From Myxococcus xanthus (GTDB lineage: Bacteria; Myxococcota; Myxococcia; Myxococcales; Myxococcaceae): 64,000 nucleotides of DNA. The stretch spans positions 5,211,001-5,275,000 of the forward strand of contig NZ_CP017174.1 of assembly GCF_006402735.1 (NCBI RefSeq). The letters are read 5' to 3'. The notes under the pieces are model-generated. The model made no database searches. It had not been told where the DNA came from and saw only the letters and a list, made by a program, of their open reading frames with translations. The stretch's first letter is position 1, and every line of letters starts with the position of its first letter. Of the stretch, positions 27,309 to 35,596 are shown in pieces. The position numbers were made by a program, and so were the translations under genes.

Positions 27309-27601
27309 GCACGCGCAGGCTCGCATCTCGGCGCCGTGCTGGAAAGACGGGGGACCTACCACCCGGGGAGTATGGCCCGTGTGTCATTGGGGACCTCTCC
27401 GGCCCATGACGCAGTGGCTCATGATGAGGCTTCTGAAAGCCGTGTCTTGAAAATGTTCCAGTTCTCCGAGAGTCAAAATTGCCACTATCCGCAGTGTGTC
27501 TTGTTTGGTACACCGCGTGCGGCCTCGCTGATTACTGCCGGATGGGGGCTGGCAGCGGGCTTTTCATCATCCCTGGACCTCATCAGCTCGAGGAATGTCA
27601 A

Positions 27602-28672
27602 ATGTCAGGTCAAACCAAACTTCAGAACATCCATTTGGACGTCAAGGCGTGGCTCTATTCCCATGACATCGACAGCATGGTCGTGGGAGCCCGGAACCAG
27701 TTGCGGGAGCAGGTGGAACTCCTGGCGCGCAGCGCCTTCCTGGAAGGAGACGACGCGGCGTTGACCGAGGCGCACCGGGTGCTCTACGCCATCAACATGG
27801 CGCTGCTCACCGCCCCGTGGTCAGTCGAGCGCCTGAACGTGGGCGATCCGCTATTTGGCCAGATGAAAAGCATCCTGGAGAAGTGTTGGCACCAGGCCTC
27901 GCGGAAGAAATACGCCCCAATCCTTGCCGCATTGCCTCCCGCGTCACAGCTTCGTGATTGGGTTACGCAGCGCGTCCAATCTCATCCATCCAACGTCACG
28001 CACCCCATCTTCGCGTTCCTGCGTGACCAGGCCACCTTCGAGCAGATGCGGGAGTTCATCCTCCAGGAGACGCCGCTCGAATCGCTGTTCGGTGACATCA
28101 TCGCGTTGATGATGCCGGGCGTGTATGGCGGCATCAAGCTCGAGCTGGCCAAGAACTTCTGGGATGAGGTTGGCCACGCGCAGGACGAGCGCGTCCACCG
28201 GAACATGCGCTTCCGGCTGATGGAGTTCCTGGACCTCCCGAAGGATGTCTACACCCAAAAGTTCGACCTGCTGGTGCGAGAGGAGCTGGCGCTCGTCAAC
28301 ATGTACATGAGCATGGCCACGAACCGCTCGCGTCTGACGGAGATCCTGGGCGCGCTGCTCGCGACGGAGACGATGATTCCCGGGCGCTTCGAGTGGCAAA
28401 TCCAGGGCTGGCGGCGACTGGGCGTGAGCGACAAGCCGCTGGAGTACCTGCTGGAGCACACCACGGTCGACGTGGAGCACGCCAACGCCTGGATGGGGGA
28501 GATCATCCTGCCACTCCTGGAGCGCAACCCGGCCGTCCTGCCCGACATCGTGCTGGGCATCCTGCTCCGCCTGGATACCGCGGGGGCCGTGATTGACAGG
28601 CTCTACCCCCACATCAAGAACCTCAAGGTGTCCACCGTCGGGCCCTACCGCGGCTCGCACGTCGTCCCTTGA
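27602..28672 (+). CDS. Heme-oxygenase-like diiron oxidase (iron-containing redox enzyme family)
   Basis: A 356-residue all-helical protein of the Haem_oxygenas_2 type. Probable metal ligands are Glu-156 (FILQETPLESL), the ExxH pair Glu-189/His-192 (FWDEVGHAQDERVH), a Glu in ATETMIPGRFEW, and DxxH in TTVDVEHANAW. Relatives are oxygen-activating diiron enzymes in natural-product pathways (C-C cleavage, N-oxygenation or decarboxylation). The substrate is unknown. ATG 27602 has GAGGA upstream; a longer N-terminal extension is in frame but hydrophobic and unsupported. It begins a five-gene plus-strand set with tautomerase, desaturase, hydrolase and decarboxylase genes. Confidence 0.82.
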   Translation: MSGQTKLQNIHLDVKAWLYSHDIDSMVVGARNQLREQVELLARSAFLEGDDAALTEAHRVLYAINMALLTAPWSVERLNVGDPLFGQMKSILEKCWHQASRKKYAPILAALPPASQLRDWVTQRVQSHPSNVTHPIFAFLRDQATFEQMREFILQETPLESLFGDIIALMMPGVYGGIKLELAKNFWDEVGHAQDERVHRNMRFRLMEFLDLPKDVYTQKFDLLVREELALVNMYMSMATNRSRLTEILGALLATETMIPGRFEWQIQGWRRLGVSDKPLEYLLEHTTVDVEHANAWMGEIILPLLERNPAVLPDIVLGILLRLDTAGAVIDRLYPHIKNLKVSTVGPYRGSHVVP

Positions 28673-28771
28673 TGCAGGGCGCCGTGGCGCTCACGCTCGA
28701 ATCGACGCGTACCGACTGTCATTCCTGGCCGCCCCATGTCCCAGCAGGGCGGCCACGCCGAGGACTCAAAA

Positions 28772-28990
28772 TTGCCATACGTCAATGTCCAGCTCACTGG
28801 AGATAGGCTTGCCGCGGAGCAGAAGCTGGAGCTCATCCAGCGCATCACGAAGGTCTTCGTGGATGTGCTCGGCAAGGACCCCGCGACCACGTTCATTGTC
28901 ATCCAGGAAATCGATCCGGAAAACTGGGGCGTTCATGGTACGAGCGTGGCCTTGCGCCGCGAGGCCCGCGCTCGGGGTGAGAAGCTCTAG
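28772..28990 (+). CDS. 4-oxalocrotonate tautomerase family enzyme, TTG start
   Basis: A 72-residue tautomerase. In this family the catalytic base is the free N-terminal proline left after Met removal. Starting at TTG 28772 gives Met-PYVNVQLTGDRLAAEQ, placing Pro at position 1 exactly as required, with GAGGA upstream at 28760-28764. A longer ATG start at 28736 would bury this proline and is rejected. Other family features are the QRITKVFVDVLGKDP helix and the late ENWGVHG turn. It probably isomerises an enol/keto intermediate made by the neighbouring oxidase. It lies 99 bases after the oxidase gene and 32 before the desaturase. Confidence 0.85.
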   Translation: MPYVNVQLTGDRLAAEQKLELIQRITKVFVDVLGKDPATTFIVIQEIDPENWGVHGTSVALRREARARGEKL

Positions 28991-29022
28991 GCGCGGGGGC
29001 GCCGCGCCGAGGAATTGACGAA

Positions 29023-30093
29023 ATGAGTCAACCGATTCCCATCTCCGGGGAGCCCGCGCCCGTGGCGCGGCCGGACTGGCCCGAGCTGGGGGCGCAGGCA
29101 AGTCATCTGCTCCCCAAGGACGTCTGGCAACAGGTCCGGGCGCTGCACAAGGCCCGACCCTGGCGCAGCGTGCTGCAATATCTGGAAGTCTATGCAGGGA
29201 TTGCCCTGGCATTCGCCGCCGAGGCCTGGTTCCAGCATCCTCTGGTCACCCTGCTCGCCATCGTCGTCATCGCGGGTCGGCAGCACTCGCTCTACATCCT
29301 GAACCACGATGCGAGTCACTACGGCCTCTTCCGCTCCCACAAGGCCAATGCATTTGTCGGCACGGTGTTCTCGAACCTGGTGATGTTCCACCACCCGGAG
29401 GCCTGGTCCTTCGTCCAATGGCGGCGGGTGCACATGCTGCACCACCGGCACCTGTTCACCCCGGAGGACCCCAACTGGCTGGGCAGGCACCTGCGGGGAG
29501 ATACCCAGCGCCCCTATTCGCCGGGGCGCCTGCTCTGGACGTGCGTCAAGGCGGGGCTCCTGAGCGTCCTCGAGTTCTTCAAAGGCCGCCAGGACTACGT
29601 GCCGCCGCAGGGAAACCACACCATCAAATGGCGGGACAACCACCTTCGAGCGCTGCTCCTCCCGTTCCGGGACGACGCGGAGATGGAGCGGGAGCGGCGC
29701 CTCAAGCTGCTCTTCTTCGCCGTCGCGCTGGGCGCGGTGGCGTACTTTGGCCTCTGGCGCCCCTTCCTGCTCCTGTGGCTGCTCCCCATGTACACCGTGT
29801 ACCCCATGATTCTCACGCTCATGGACCTCACGGAGCACCGGTGGACCCGCGAGGAGGGCAACCTCAATGTGAACGCGCGCTCCACCCGGCTGGGGCTGCT
29901 GCCTACGATGCTCATCAGCAGGCTGCCGCGCACGCTGCACCGGGAGCACCATGTCTTCCCCGGCGTCGTGGCCAGGGACCTGCCCCGGTTGAGCGCGCTG
30001 CTGTGCCAGGCCCGTGTCTCCCCCGAGCCCGCCCAGGGGCTCTCCGCGCTCATGAGGGAGCTCGCGGACTCCCAGCCTTCTTCCCCTCGGTGA
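29023..30093 (+). CDS. Membrane fatty-acid desaturase/hydroxylase-type enzyme
   Basis: A 356-residue integral membrane diiron enzyme. The three histidine boxes are present: HDASH (about 95-99), HMLHH (137-141) and HREHH (about 307-311). Hydrophobic pairs lie around residues 52-90 and 230-275. The family uses oxygen to desaturate or hydroxylate acyl chains, and some members act on small natural-product substrates. Placement between a tautomerase and a metallo-beta-lactamase-fold gene argues for a role in the same pathway rather than bulk lipid desaturation. The substrate cannot be read from sequence. Confidence 0.88.
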   Translation: MSQPIPISGEPAPVARPDWPELGAQASHLLPKDVWQQVRALHKARPWRSVLQYLEVYAGIALAFAAEAWFQHPLVTLLAIVVIAGRQHSLYILNHDASHYGLFRSHKANAFVGTVFSNLVMFHHPEAWSFVQWRRVHMLHHRHLFTPEDPNWLGRHLRGDTQRPYSPGRLLWTCVKAGLLSVLEFFKGRQDYVPPQGNHTIKWRDNHLRALLLPFRDDAEMERERRLKLLFFAVALGAVAYFGLWRPFLLLWLLPMYTVYPMILTLMDLTEHRWTREEGNLNVNARSTRLGLLPTMLISRLPRTLHREHHVFPGVVARDLPRLSALLCQARVSPEPAQGLSALMRELADSQPSSPR

Positions 30094-30097
30094 ATCC

Positions 30098-30988
30098 GTG
30101 AAACCACAGCAGCGCGAACGTCCCGTCCCTCACTCCGCCGATGAGTTCAAGGTCCACGTCCACAACTCGGGGAGCGAGGGGCTGTTCACCAACGCATTCA
30201 TCGTCGAGACGGCCCGGTCCGTGGTCGTCATCGACGCGATGATGCGCGTCTCCGATGCCCGGGGGGTGCGGGCGCGCGTCGAGGCGACGGGCAAGCCGCT
30301 CGTTGGCCTCATCGTCACCCACGGGCACCCGGACCACTACAACGGCGCGGCCGAAATCACCCGGGGCCTGGACGTGCCCGTGATTGCGACCAAGGGCGTG
30401 GACGCGGTCATCCGCCGCATCGACGACGCCAAGGAGAAGCAGTGGAAGCCCATCTTCGGCGAGGACTGGCCCGCCACGCGGCGCTTCCCCAACCAGTTCG
30501 TCAAGGAGGGGGAGACGTTGCACTTCGACGGCGTCCCGTTCACCGTCTGGGAGCTGGGGGAAGGCGAGTCCCACTGGGACAGCTACTGGGTCGTCGGCCG
30601 CGCCGCGTCCGTGGCGTTCGTGGGGGACATCGTCTTCGGCGGCGTCCACTCGTTCATGAATGACGGCCACTCCGCCCTGTGGCTGAAGAACCTGGACCGC
30701 CTGGAGGCGAAGCTCTCCGCGGACGCGCTGCTGTTCACGGGGCACGGCGCGCCCAGCGCCTCCAGGGCCAGCCTGGAGGCCCAGCGCCGCTACCTGCACC
30801 TCTACCGGAAGACGGTCCGTCAGCTCGCCCAAGGAAAGAGCACCCTGGACGACAAGGCCAAGGCGCGGCTCGTCCAGGTGATGAAGCAGCACCTGCCGAC
30901 GTCCGACCTGGAGACGTTCATCACCGCGGGGGCCAACGCCGTCGCCGCGGAGCTGGCCCGGGAAGAGGCGGAACGCGCCGATGACTGA
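30098..30988 (+). CDS. Metallo-beta-lactamase-fold hydrolase
   Basis: A 296-residue MBL-fold protein beginning at GTG 30098, four bases after the desaturase stop. The zinc motif THGHPDH is clear, with later ligands in VGDIVFGG and FTGHGAPS. The substrate side is unspecific: the fold hydrolyses thioesters, lactones, esters and more. In a biosynthetic set it could act as a thioesterase or lactonase. The last eight bases overlap the start of the PLP decarboxylase, so expression is coupled. Confidence 0.87.
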   Translation: MKPQQRERPVPHSADEFKVHVHNSGSEGLFTNAFIVETARSVVVIDAMMRVSDARGVRARVEATGKPLVGLIVTHGHPDHYNGAAEITRGLDVPVIATKGVDAVIRRIDDAKEKQWKPIFGEDWPATRRFPNQFVKEGETLHFDGVPFTVWELGEGESHWDSYWVVGRAASVAFVGDIVFGGVHSFMNDGHSALWLKNLDRLEAKLSADALLFTGHGAPSASRASLEAQRRYLHLYRKTVRQLAQGKSTLDDKAKARLVQVMKQHLPTSDLETFITAGANAVAAELAREEAERADD

Positions 30989-32519
30989 GGGCGCCGATGC
31001 CAAGGGGCGCCCCCGGGCCGCGGGCATGTCCGCGGCCGAGTTCCGGGAGCTGGGGCACCGGTTGGTGGACCAGCTTGGCGATTTCCTGGCCGCGCTGCCG
31101 GAGCAGCCCGTCCGGGCCGAGGACTCGGCGCCTCGCATCCGCGCGCTCCTGGACGCGGACGCCTTCCCGGAGCAGGGAATGGCGCCCGGCGTGGCGCTGG
31201 AGCGGGCCTTCACGCTCCTGCGTGAGCACGCCGTCTCCACGGCGCATCCTCGCTTCTGGGCCTACATCATGGGCTCACCGAGCCCGCTGGGAGCGCTGGC
31301 GGACCTGCTCGCGTCCGTCATCAACCCGCCCGTCACCAGCTACCCGACGTGCGCCATCACCGTGTCGCTGGAGGCGCAGACGGTGCGTTGGCTCGCCCGG
31401 CTCGTCGGCTTCCCCACGGACTGTGGCGGGCTGTTCCTCGGCGGCGGCTCCCTGGCCAACCTGGTCGCCATGCGCGCGGCCCTGCACGACAAGGCCGGCT
31501 GGGACGTGCGCGCGGAAGGGGTGCGGGGGCCAGCGGGCGCGCCCCTGTGCCTCTATGCCAGCGCCGAGTCCCACACGAGCATCGTGTCCGCAGCCAACCT
31601 CTGCGGCCTCGGGTCGAACGCAGTGCGCAAGGTCGACACCGACCGAAGTGGACGGATGCGGTTCAGCAGCCTGGCGCAGCGGCTCGCCGCTGACAGGAAG
31701 GCGGGGTTGCGGCCCTTCATGGTCGCCGCGACCGCGGGGACCACGGGCACGGGCGCGGTGGATCCGCTGCCCGACATCTCCGCCCTCTGCCAGGAAGAGG
31801 GGCTGTGGTTCCACGTGGACGGCGCATACGGAGCGCTGGCCGTGCTGTCACCCGACGCGCCACTGGAGCTGCAGGCCCTCCGGCTCGCGGACTCGCTGGT
31901 CGTCGACCCCCACAAGTGGATGTACCTGCCCGCGGATGTCGGGTGCCTGCTCACGCGAAACCGGCGCGTGCTGTATGACACCTTCCACCAGGGCGCCTCC
32001 TACTACGCGGACAGCGACGAGCAGCTCCTGCTGGGAGGCCCGGAGACGCTCCAGCTCCGGGACCTGGGGCCGCAGACCACCCGCAGCCTGCGCGCCCTCA
32101 AGGTGCGCTTGTGCCTTCAACACGAGGGACGGGCGGGCTACGCGCGGATGATTTCCGACGACATCCGGCTCGCGCGCCGGCTCTACGCCTGTGTCGAGGC
32201 CGAGCCCGAGCTTGAGCCGCTGACCCACGGCTTGAGCATCACCACGTTCCGCTTCATCCCCGCGGACCTCGAGCCCCAGGCGGAGGCGCACCGCGACTAC
32301 CTCAACACCCTGAACAAGGCCCTGCTCAAGCGGCTGCAGCGCGGCGGCGCGGCCTACCCCTCGCATACGGACGTGGAGGGCCAGGCCGCGCTGCGCGTCT
32401 GCATCGTGAACAACAACACCACGCTCGCGGACATCGAGCGCCTCCCGAGCCTGGTGCGGCGGCTGGGCACCGAGGTCGACGCGGAGCTCCGGCCGGGACG
32501 CCAGAACCGGACGGCGTGA
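30981..32519 (+). CDS. PLP-dependent group II amino acid decarboxylase
   Basis: A 512-residue decarboxylase of the aromatic-amino-acid/glutamate/diaminobutyrate group. Key residues are the cofactor-stacking His-198 (ASAESHTS), Asp-280 in FHVDGAYG, which pairs with the pyridine nitrogen, and Schiff-base Lys-312 in DPHKWMYLP. The segment NPPVTSYPTCAIT resembles the substrate-loop region of aromatic decarboxylases. It converts an amino acid to the amine plus CO2. Which amino acid is unknown; aromatic, Asp-like or cysteine-sulfinate substrates are all possible. It ends the five-gene set and converges with a DUF3237 gene 15 bases away. Confidence 0.9.
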   Translation: MTEGADAKGRPRAAGMSAAEFRELGHRLVDQLGDFLAALPEQPVRAEDSAPRIRALLDADAFPEQGMAPGVALERAFTLLREHAVSTAHPRFWAYIMGSPSPLGALADLLASVINPPVTSYPTCAITVSLEAQTVRWLARLVGFPTDCGGLFLGGGSLANLVAMRAALHDKAGWDVRAEGVRGPAGAPLCLYASAESHTSIVSAANLCGLGSNAVRKVDTDRSGRMRFSSLAQRLAADRKAGLRPFMVAATAGTTGTGAVDPLPDISALCQEEGLWFHVDGAYGALAVLSPDAPLELQALRLADSLVVDPHKWMYLPADVGCLLTRNRRVLYDTFHQGASYYADSDEQLLLGGPETLQLRDLGPQTTRSLRALKVRLCLQHEGRAGYARMISDDIRLARRLYACVEAEPELEPLTHGLSITTFRFIPADLEPQAEAHRDYLNTLNKALLKRLQRGGAAYPSHTDVEGQAALRVCIVNNNTTLADIERLPSLVRRLGTEVDAELRPGRQNRTA

Positions 32520-32534
32520 GCCTCGGCGCGCCCG

Positions 32535-32978
32535 TCAGCGGGCCGGCCCACCGGGCGCATCCAGGCCGATGGTGTTCTCACACAGGTGGATCCGGCCGCG
32601 TGCCCGGTTGGAGGCATCCAGGACACCCTCCAGGAGGCCGAAGGCATCGTTCAGCCAGGCGTGCTCCGCGCTGTTGCTGCGGAACATCACGGACGCGGTG
32701 CAGACGCGAGCCTGGTCGTGGGCTCGCAGCAGCGAGACGCCATTCAACTCCAGGAAGACCTTGTCCCCCGACGAGGTGGTGAGCACGCCCCGCAGCGCGG
32801 GCAGATTCACGTTGTCAGGCCGCTTCACCGGCGTATTCAAGAAGCGCACCGGGCCCGCGAGCCGCTCGCCGGTGAGGGCTCCGTCGACGATGGCGAGGTA
32901 CTGGCCTCCACTGCCGAAGTCCAGGTACTCCATCCAGGTGTAGTGAAGGTCGAAGTCGGCGAGCGTGCTCAATCTCAC
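32535..32978 (-). CDS. DUF3237-family protein
   Basis: A 147-residue protein from GTG 32978 with AGAGGA upstream. The YLDFGSGGQYLAIVDGALTG opening and the later GDKVFLELNGV fit DUF3237, a small beta-barrel family sometimes found in natural-product clusters; its function is generally unknown. It is the third gene of a minus-strand set with SnoaL-like and DUF3291 genes, facing the diiron-oxidase set end to end. No catalytic residue is assigned. Confidence 0.7.
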   Translation of the reverse strand: MRLSTLADFDLHYTWMEYLDFGSGGQYLAIVDGALTGERLAGPVRFLNTPVKRPDNVNLPALRGVLTTSSGDKVFLELNGVSLLRAHDQARVCTASVMFRSNSAEHAWLNDAFGLLEGVLDASNRARGRIHLCENTIGLDAPGGPAR

Positions 32979-33009
32979 GTGTGATTCCTCTCCGGGGGCG
33001 CCGCGCTCG

Positions 33010-33432
33010 CTACCTGGGGCCGTGGTTGGCCATCCAGGTTTCATGGATGTGCAGCCACACCACACCCCCGGGCGCGGCTGCGTCCGCCTGGAACAGCACC
33101 GTGGCGTACCTGCCCGTCTTCTGCCCGCCAGCCTCGCGCCACTCCACGTACCGCACCAGGGCGACCTCATCCCGGGCCCACACCGGAGCGAAATCATCGA
33201 TGGTGATTTTCATGTCCGGCTGTGCGCCGAGGGCCTGGGAGAGCCGCTCCAGCAACACCGCCTTCTTCTCAGCCACGCCGCCCGGAGCATACAGCGTGCA
33301 GTCCGGCGCGAAGGCATCCGCCATCCGGGCCGTTCCGGACGCGGCGGCGGGGCCCGTCCCCCGAAGCCACGCTTCGAGGACACGGTGGAATTCAATGACT
33401 TCCGTTCGACTGAGTTCGACGATGCCAGACAT
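33010..33432 (-). CDS. SnoaL/NTF2-like protein
   Basis: A 140-residue protein with the NTF2-like pattern: an N-terminal helix (EVIEFHRVLEAWLRG), then MADAFAPDCTLYAPGGVAEK, a central strand (KITIDDFAPVWARDEVAL), and a hydrophobic end containing VVWLHIHETWMANH. SnoaL-type proteins include cyclases and isomerases that act on small natural products, but many members have no assigned activity. It lies 31 bases upstream of the DUF3237 gene and 33 bases after the DUF3291 gene, all on the minus strand. Confidence 0.75.
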   Translation of the reverse strand: MSGIVELSRTEVIEFHRVLEAWLRGTGPAAASGTARMADAFAPDCTLYAPGGVAEKKAVLLERLSQALGAQPDMKITIDDFAPVWARDEVALVRYVEWREAGGQKTGRYATVLFQADAAAPGGVVWLHIHETWMANHGPR

Positions 33433-33465
33433 GGTTCAAGGGCTCCGCTCGAGGGTGGCCTGGCG

Positions 33466-33972
33466 TCAGACCTGGCCTGACGCTCTCTTGCCTTGGGGCT
33501 CCACCGGCGCATGCGCTTCACCCGGGGGCGGAAAGCGGCGCCTGAAGTCGAATGCACGGGACGAAGGCCCTTCGCTCGCGAGCAGATCGAGCCGCTCCTT
33601 GGCCTCCGCGACCGTGGGAAGATGGCCGGCGGGCACCCACCAGAGCACATACGGCGGTCCCTCGACGGGAAGGAACCACTTCCGGCGGTTGCGGAAGGGC
33701 ACCACGTGCTCGCTCTTGTAGACGAAGTCGAAGAGCGACTCGACCGACTCCCACGTCGACATGTTCAGCAGGATCAGCGGGTTGTCGAACCCCCGGACTC
33801 CGGTGGCGTTGCCGTCGTCCGTCTGCAGCCGCCAGACAAATCCAGGTGAGCGGTCCGCCAGCTCATTCACCGGCCGGAGCTGCGCGACAAAGTCTTGCAT
33901 CAGGGGGTGGTCAAGGGGTTCGCGTGCCAGCGAAATCGCCAGCTGCGCGACATGGAATTTCTGGGTCGTCAT
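33466..33972 (-). CDS. DUF3291-family (heme-dimeric-barrel type) protein
   Basis: A 168-residue protein from ATG 33972, starting FHVAQLAISLAREPLDHPLM, with the DUF3291 signatures SPGFVWRLQTDDGNATGV, NMSTWESVESLFDFVYKSEH and WFLPVEGPPYVLWW. The family has a ferredoxin-like dimeric-barrel fold related to antibiotic-biosynthesis monooxygenases, but activity is unproven. It heads the minus-strand DUF3291-SnoaL-DUF3237 set. Upstream, 207 bases separate it from the divergent GNAT gene and contain a 12-base palindrome near that gene. Confidence 0.8.
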   Translation of the reverse strand: MTTQKFHVAQLAISLAREPLDHPLMQDFVAQLRPVNELADRSPGFVWRLQTDDGNATGVRGFDNPLILLNMSTWESVESLFDFVYKSEHVVPFRNRRKWFLPVEGPPYVLWWVPAGHLPTVAEAKERLDLLASEGPSSRAFDFRRRFPPPGEAHAPVEPQGKRASGQV

Positions 33973-34148
33973 GGGTGCTTGCTTGGCGTTTTGAAGTGAG
34001 CCACGACTATAGCCATTGGCCCGTCTGGCACCAAGCATTCTGGCCTCCGAGCAGATGAGGTGGTGAGCAGCGATTGACCAGCGCCGTTCGCGTTCGGGCT
34101 CGCGCTGCCGGTTGGGGCGAAAGGTGCTCAGCGCTCGTGACGACCGCG

Positions 34149-34171
34149 CGGTCGCGACCGGCTGCTAATGT
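34149..34171 (+). promoter_or_regulatory. Palindrome and -10 element before the GNAT operon
   Basis: A perfect palindrome CGGTCGCGACCG lies at 34149-34160, directly followed by a good -10-like TAATGT at 34166-34171. The -10 ends only eight bases before ATG 34180, so the transcript may start at or next to the start codon (leaderless). No Shine-Dalgarno sequence is visible. The palindrome, between -35 and -10, could be a repressor site. Confidence 0.4.
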
Positions 34172-34179
34172 AGACGGCC

Positions 34180-34971
34180 ATGAGCCTCGTTGAACGACTG
34201 CAAGACTCAATGCGTCACGCCGCCAGGGAGCGCTACGAGTCCGTCCACACTCCGCCCTTCACGGCTTACTTCCACCCGTCGGACGCGCTGGTCTATTTGA
34301 ACTACGCCATCCCGGACGGGCCGGTGACGGGCGACGTGAGCGAGCCGCTGCGGCAACTCAGAGCCGCGTTCGAACAGCGTGTGCGCGTTCCCCGATTCGA
34401 GTACGTCGACAGCCTGGCACCGCAGCTCGCAGACATCCTTCGTGGCGCGGGCTACAGGGTGGAGGCGGAAGCACAGTTGATGGTGTGCACGCCCGACAGC
34501 TACACGCCGCTTCCGAGCCCGCCAGAGCTCACCATCTCCGCGCTCACCTCGGACGCACCGTTCGAGGAGATGCGGTCCTTCTGCGCCACGACCCAGGAAG
34601 GCTTCAATCCGGGCGCCCCCGTCCAGGTGAGCGACGCTGAGGTCTCCAAGACGCTGGCGGATCTCAAGAATGGACGCGCGCTGCTGGCGAAGTGGGATGG
34701 CGTGCCCGTAGCCGGAGGACTGGTCACCCCACCCCACCAGGGCACGTCCGAGCTCGCTGGCGTTGCGACGCTCCAGGCATGGCGCGGGCGGGGCATCGGT
34801 GCGGCGCTGGTTTCTCGCGCGGCCCAGGAGGCCTTCGCCCATGGCGTGGACGTGCTCTTCCTCAGCAGCGTCACCGAAGAAGCGGGGCGACTCTACGAAC
34901 GTGCCGGGTTCCGGTTCCTCACGCGCTTGCTGTTCATGGTCGACGCCGCAGCGGCGCAGGTGTCGCCATGA
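34180..34971 (+). CDS. GNAT-family N-acetyltransferase
   Basis: A 263-residue protein. The C-terminal half is a GNAT domain with the acetyl-CoA-binding motif WRGRGIGAALVSRAAQEA (about 205-225) and the closing LYERAGFRFLTRLLFM. The N-terminal half (about 1-110) is a second, poorly conserved region that may be a degenerate GNAT repeat. The acceptor is unknown. It is the first gene of a plus-strand set; its stop overlaps the ATG of the next gene (34968-34971). It could acetylate the peptide encoded further along, but this is speculative. Confidence 0.82.
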   Translation: MSLVERLQDSMRHAARERYESVHTPPFTAYFHPSDALVYLNYAIPDGPVTGDVSEPLRQLRAAFEQRVRVPRFEYVDSLAPQLADILRGAGYRVEAEAQLMVCTPDSYTPLPSPPELTISALTSDAPFEEMRSFCATTQEGFNPGAPVQVSDAEVSKTLADLKNGRALLAKWDGVPVAGGLVTPPHQGTSELAGVATLQAWRGRGIGAALVSRAAQEAFAHGVDVLFLSSVTEEAGRLYERAGFRFLTRLLFMVDAAAAQVSP

Positions 34972-35585
34972 CGTCGACTCGCACGGGTGCATCGAAGCAG
35001 CGACAAGGGCGGCCGTCTCGGCAGGCTCCGCGAGCGGCTCGGACTCAGGGCGTCGCGCCTCGCCCCACCGTCAATCGTGACCTCCGCGGGCAGTTGTTGC
35101 GGCTGGACCGCATCGACAACACCTTGCGTTCGGAGTGGGTTGCAACGGAGTTCAAGGACCGCGACCTCGAACGCAAGCTCCAGGCCCTCACCGACGCAGG
35201 CATCGACTGGCTGCGTGAGACGATCAAGGTCCACGGCTGGCCTGGGCATCGCCTCGTGGGCCGAAGCGGGGCCGCGGCCGCCTGGCGGCTGATCCAACAT
35301 GCCGAGTGCTCGCTGGCCTTTCAGAAGCGCTGCCTGACGTTGCTGCGGGACGCGGCGGCGCGCGGCGACGTTCCCATCCAGCAGGTGGCCTACCTCACGG
35401 ACGTGGTGCGCATGCGTGAGAGGAAGAAGCAGCTGTATGGAACGAAGTTCCGCAAGGTGAAGGGAGAGCTCGTCCCCTACCCCATCGAAAAAGAAGCCTG
35501 GGTCGACTTGCGCAGGAAGGAGATGAACCTGCCGTCGCTCGCCGCCTACGCGCGGAAGCTCCGCCGCGCCTTCCAACCCTCTTGA
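34968..35585 (+). CDS. DUF6624-like protein
   Basis: A 205-residue protein with a basic, disordered-looking N-terminus (Arg/Gln/Ser-rich to about residue 35). A helical domain follows, showing VHGWPGHRLVGRSGAAAAWR, LIQHAECSLAFQKRCLTLL, VAYLTDVVRMRERKKQLYGT and VDLRRKEMNLPSL. This is the DUF6624 pattern (GWP...VG...QHA...YGT); the function of the family is unknown. ATGA overlap with the GNAT gene and 11 bases to the next gene show co-translation with the JmjC pair. Confidence 0.7.
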   Translation: MTSTRTGASKQRQGRPSRQAPRAARTQGVAPRPTVNRDLRGQLLRLDRIDNTLRSEWVATEFKDRDLERKLQALTDAGIDWLRETIKVHGWPGHRLVGRSGAAAAWRLIQHAECSLAFQKRCLTLLRDAAARGDVPIQQVAYLTDVVRMRERKKQLYGTKFRKVKGELVPYPIEKEAWVDLRRKEMNLPSLAAYARKLRRAFQPS

Positions 35586-35596
35586 CGGGAGCCGCC

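Noticed and set aside
27470..28783. The 12-mer TCAAAATTGCCA found both upstream of the diiron oxidase gene and at the tautomerase start
   Set aside because: Two copies of a 12-mer in 64 kb are expected by chance, and the second copy is part of the coding start.
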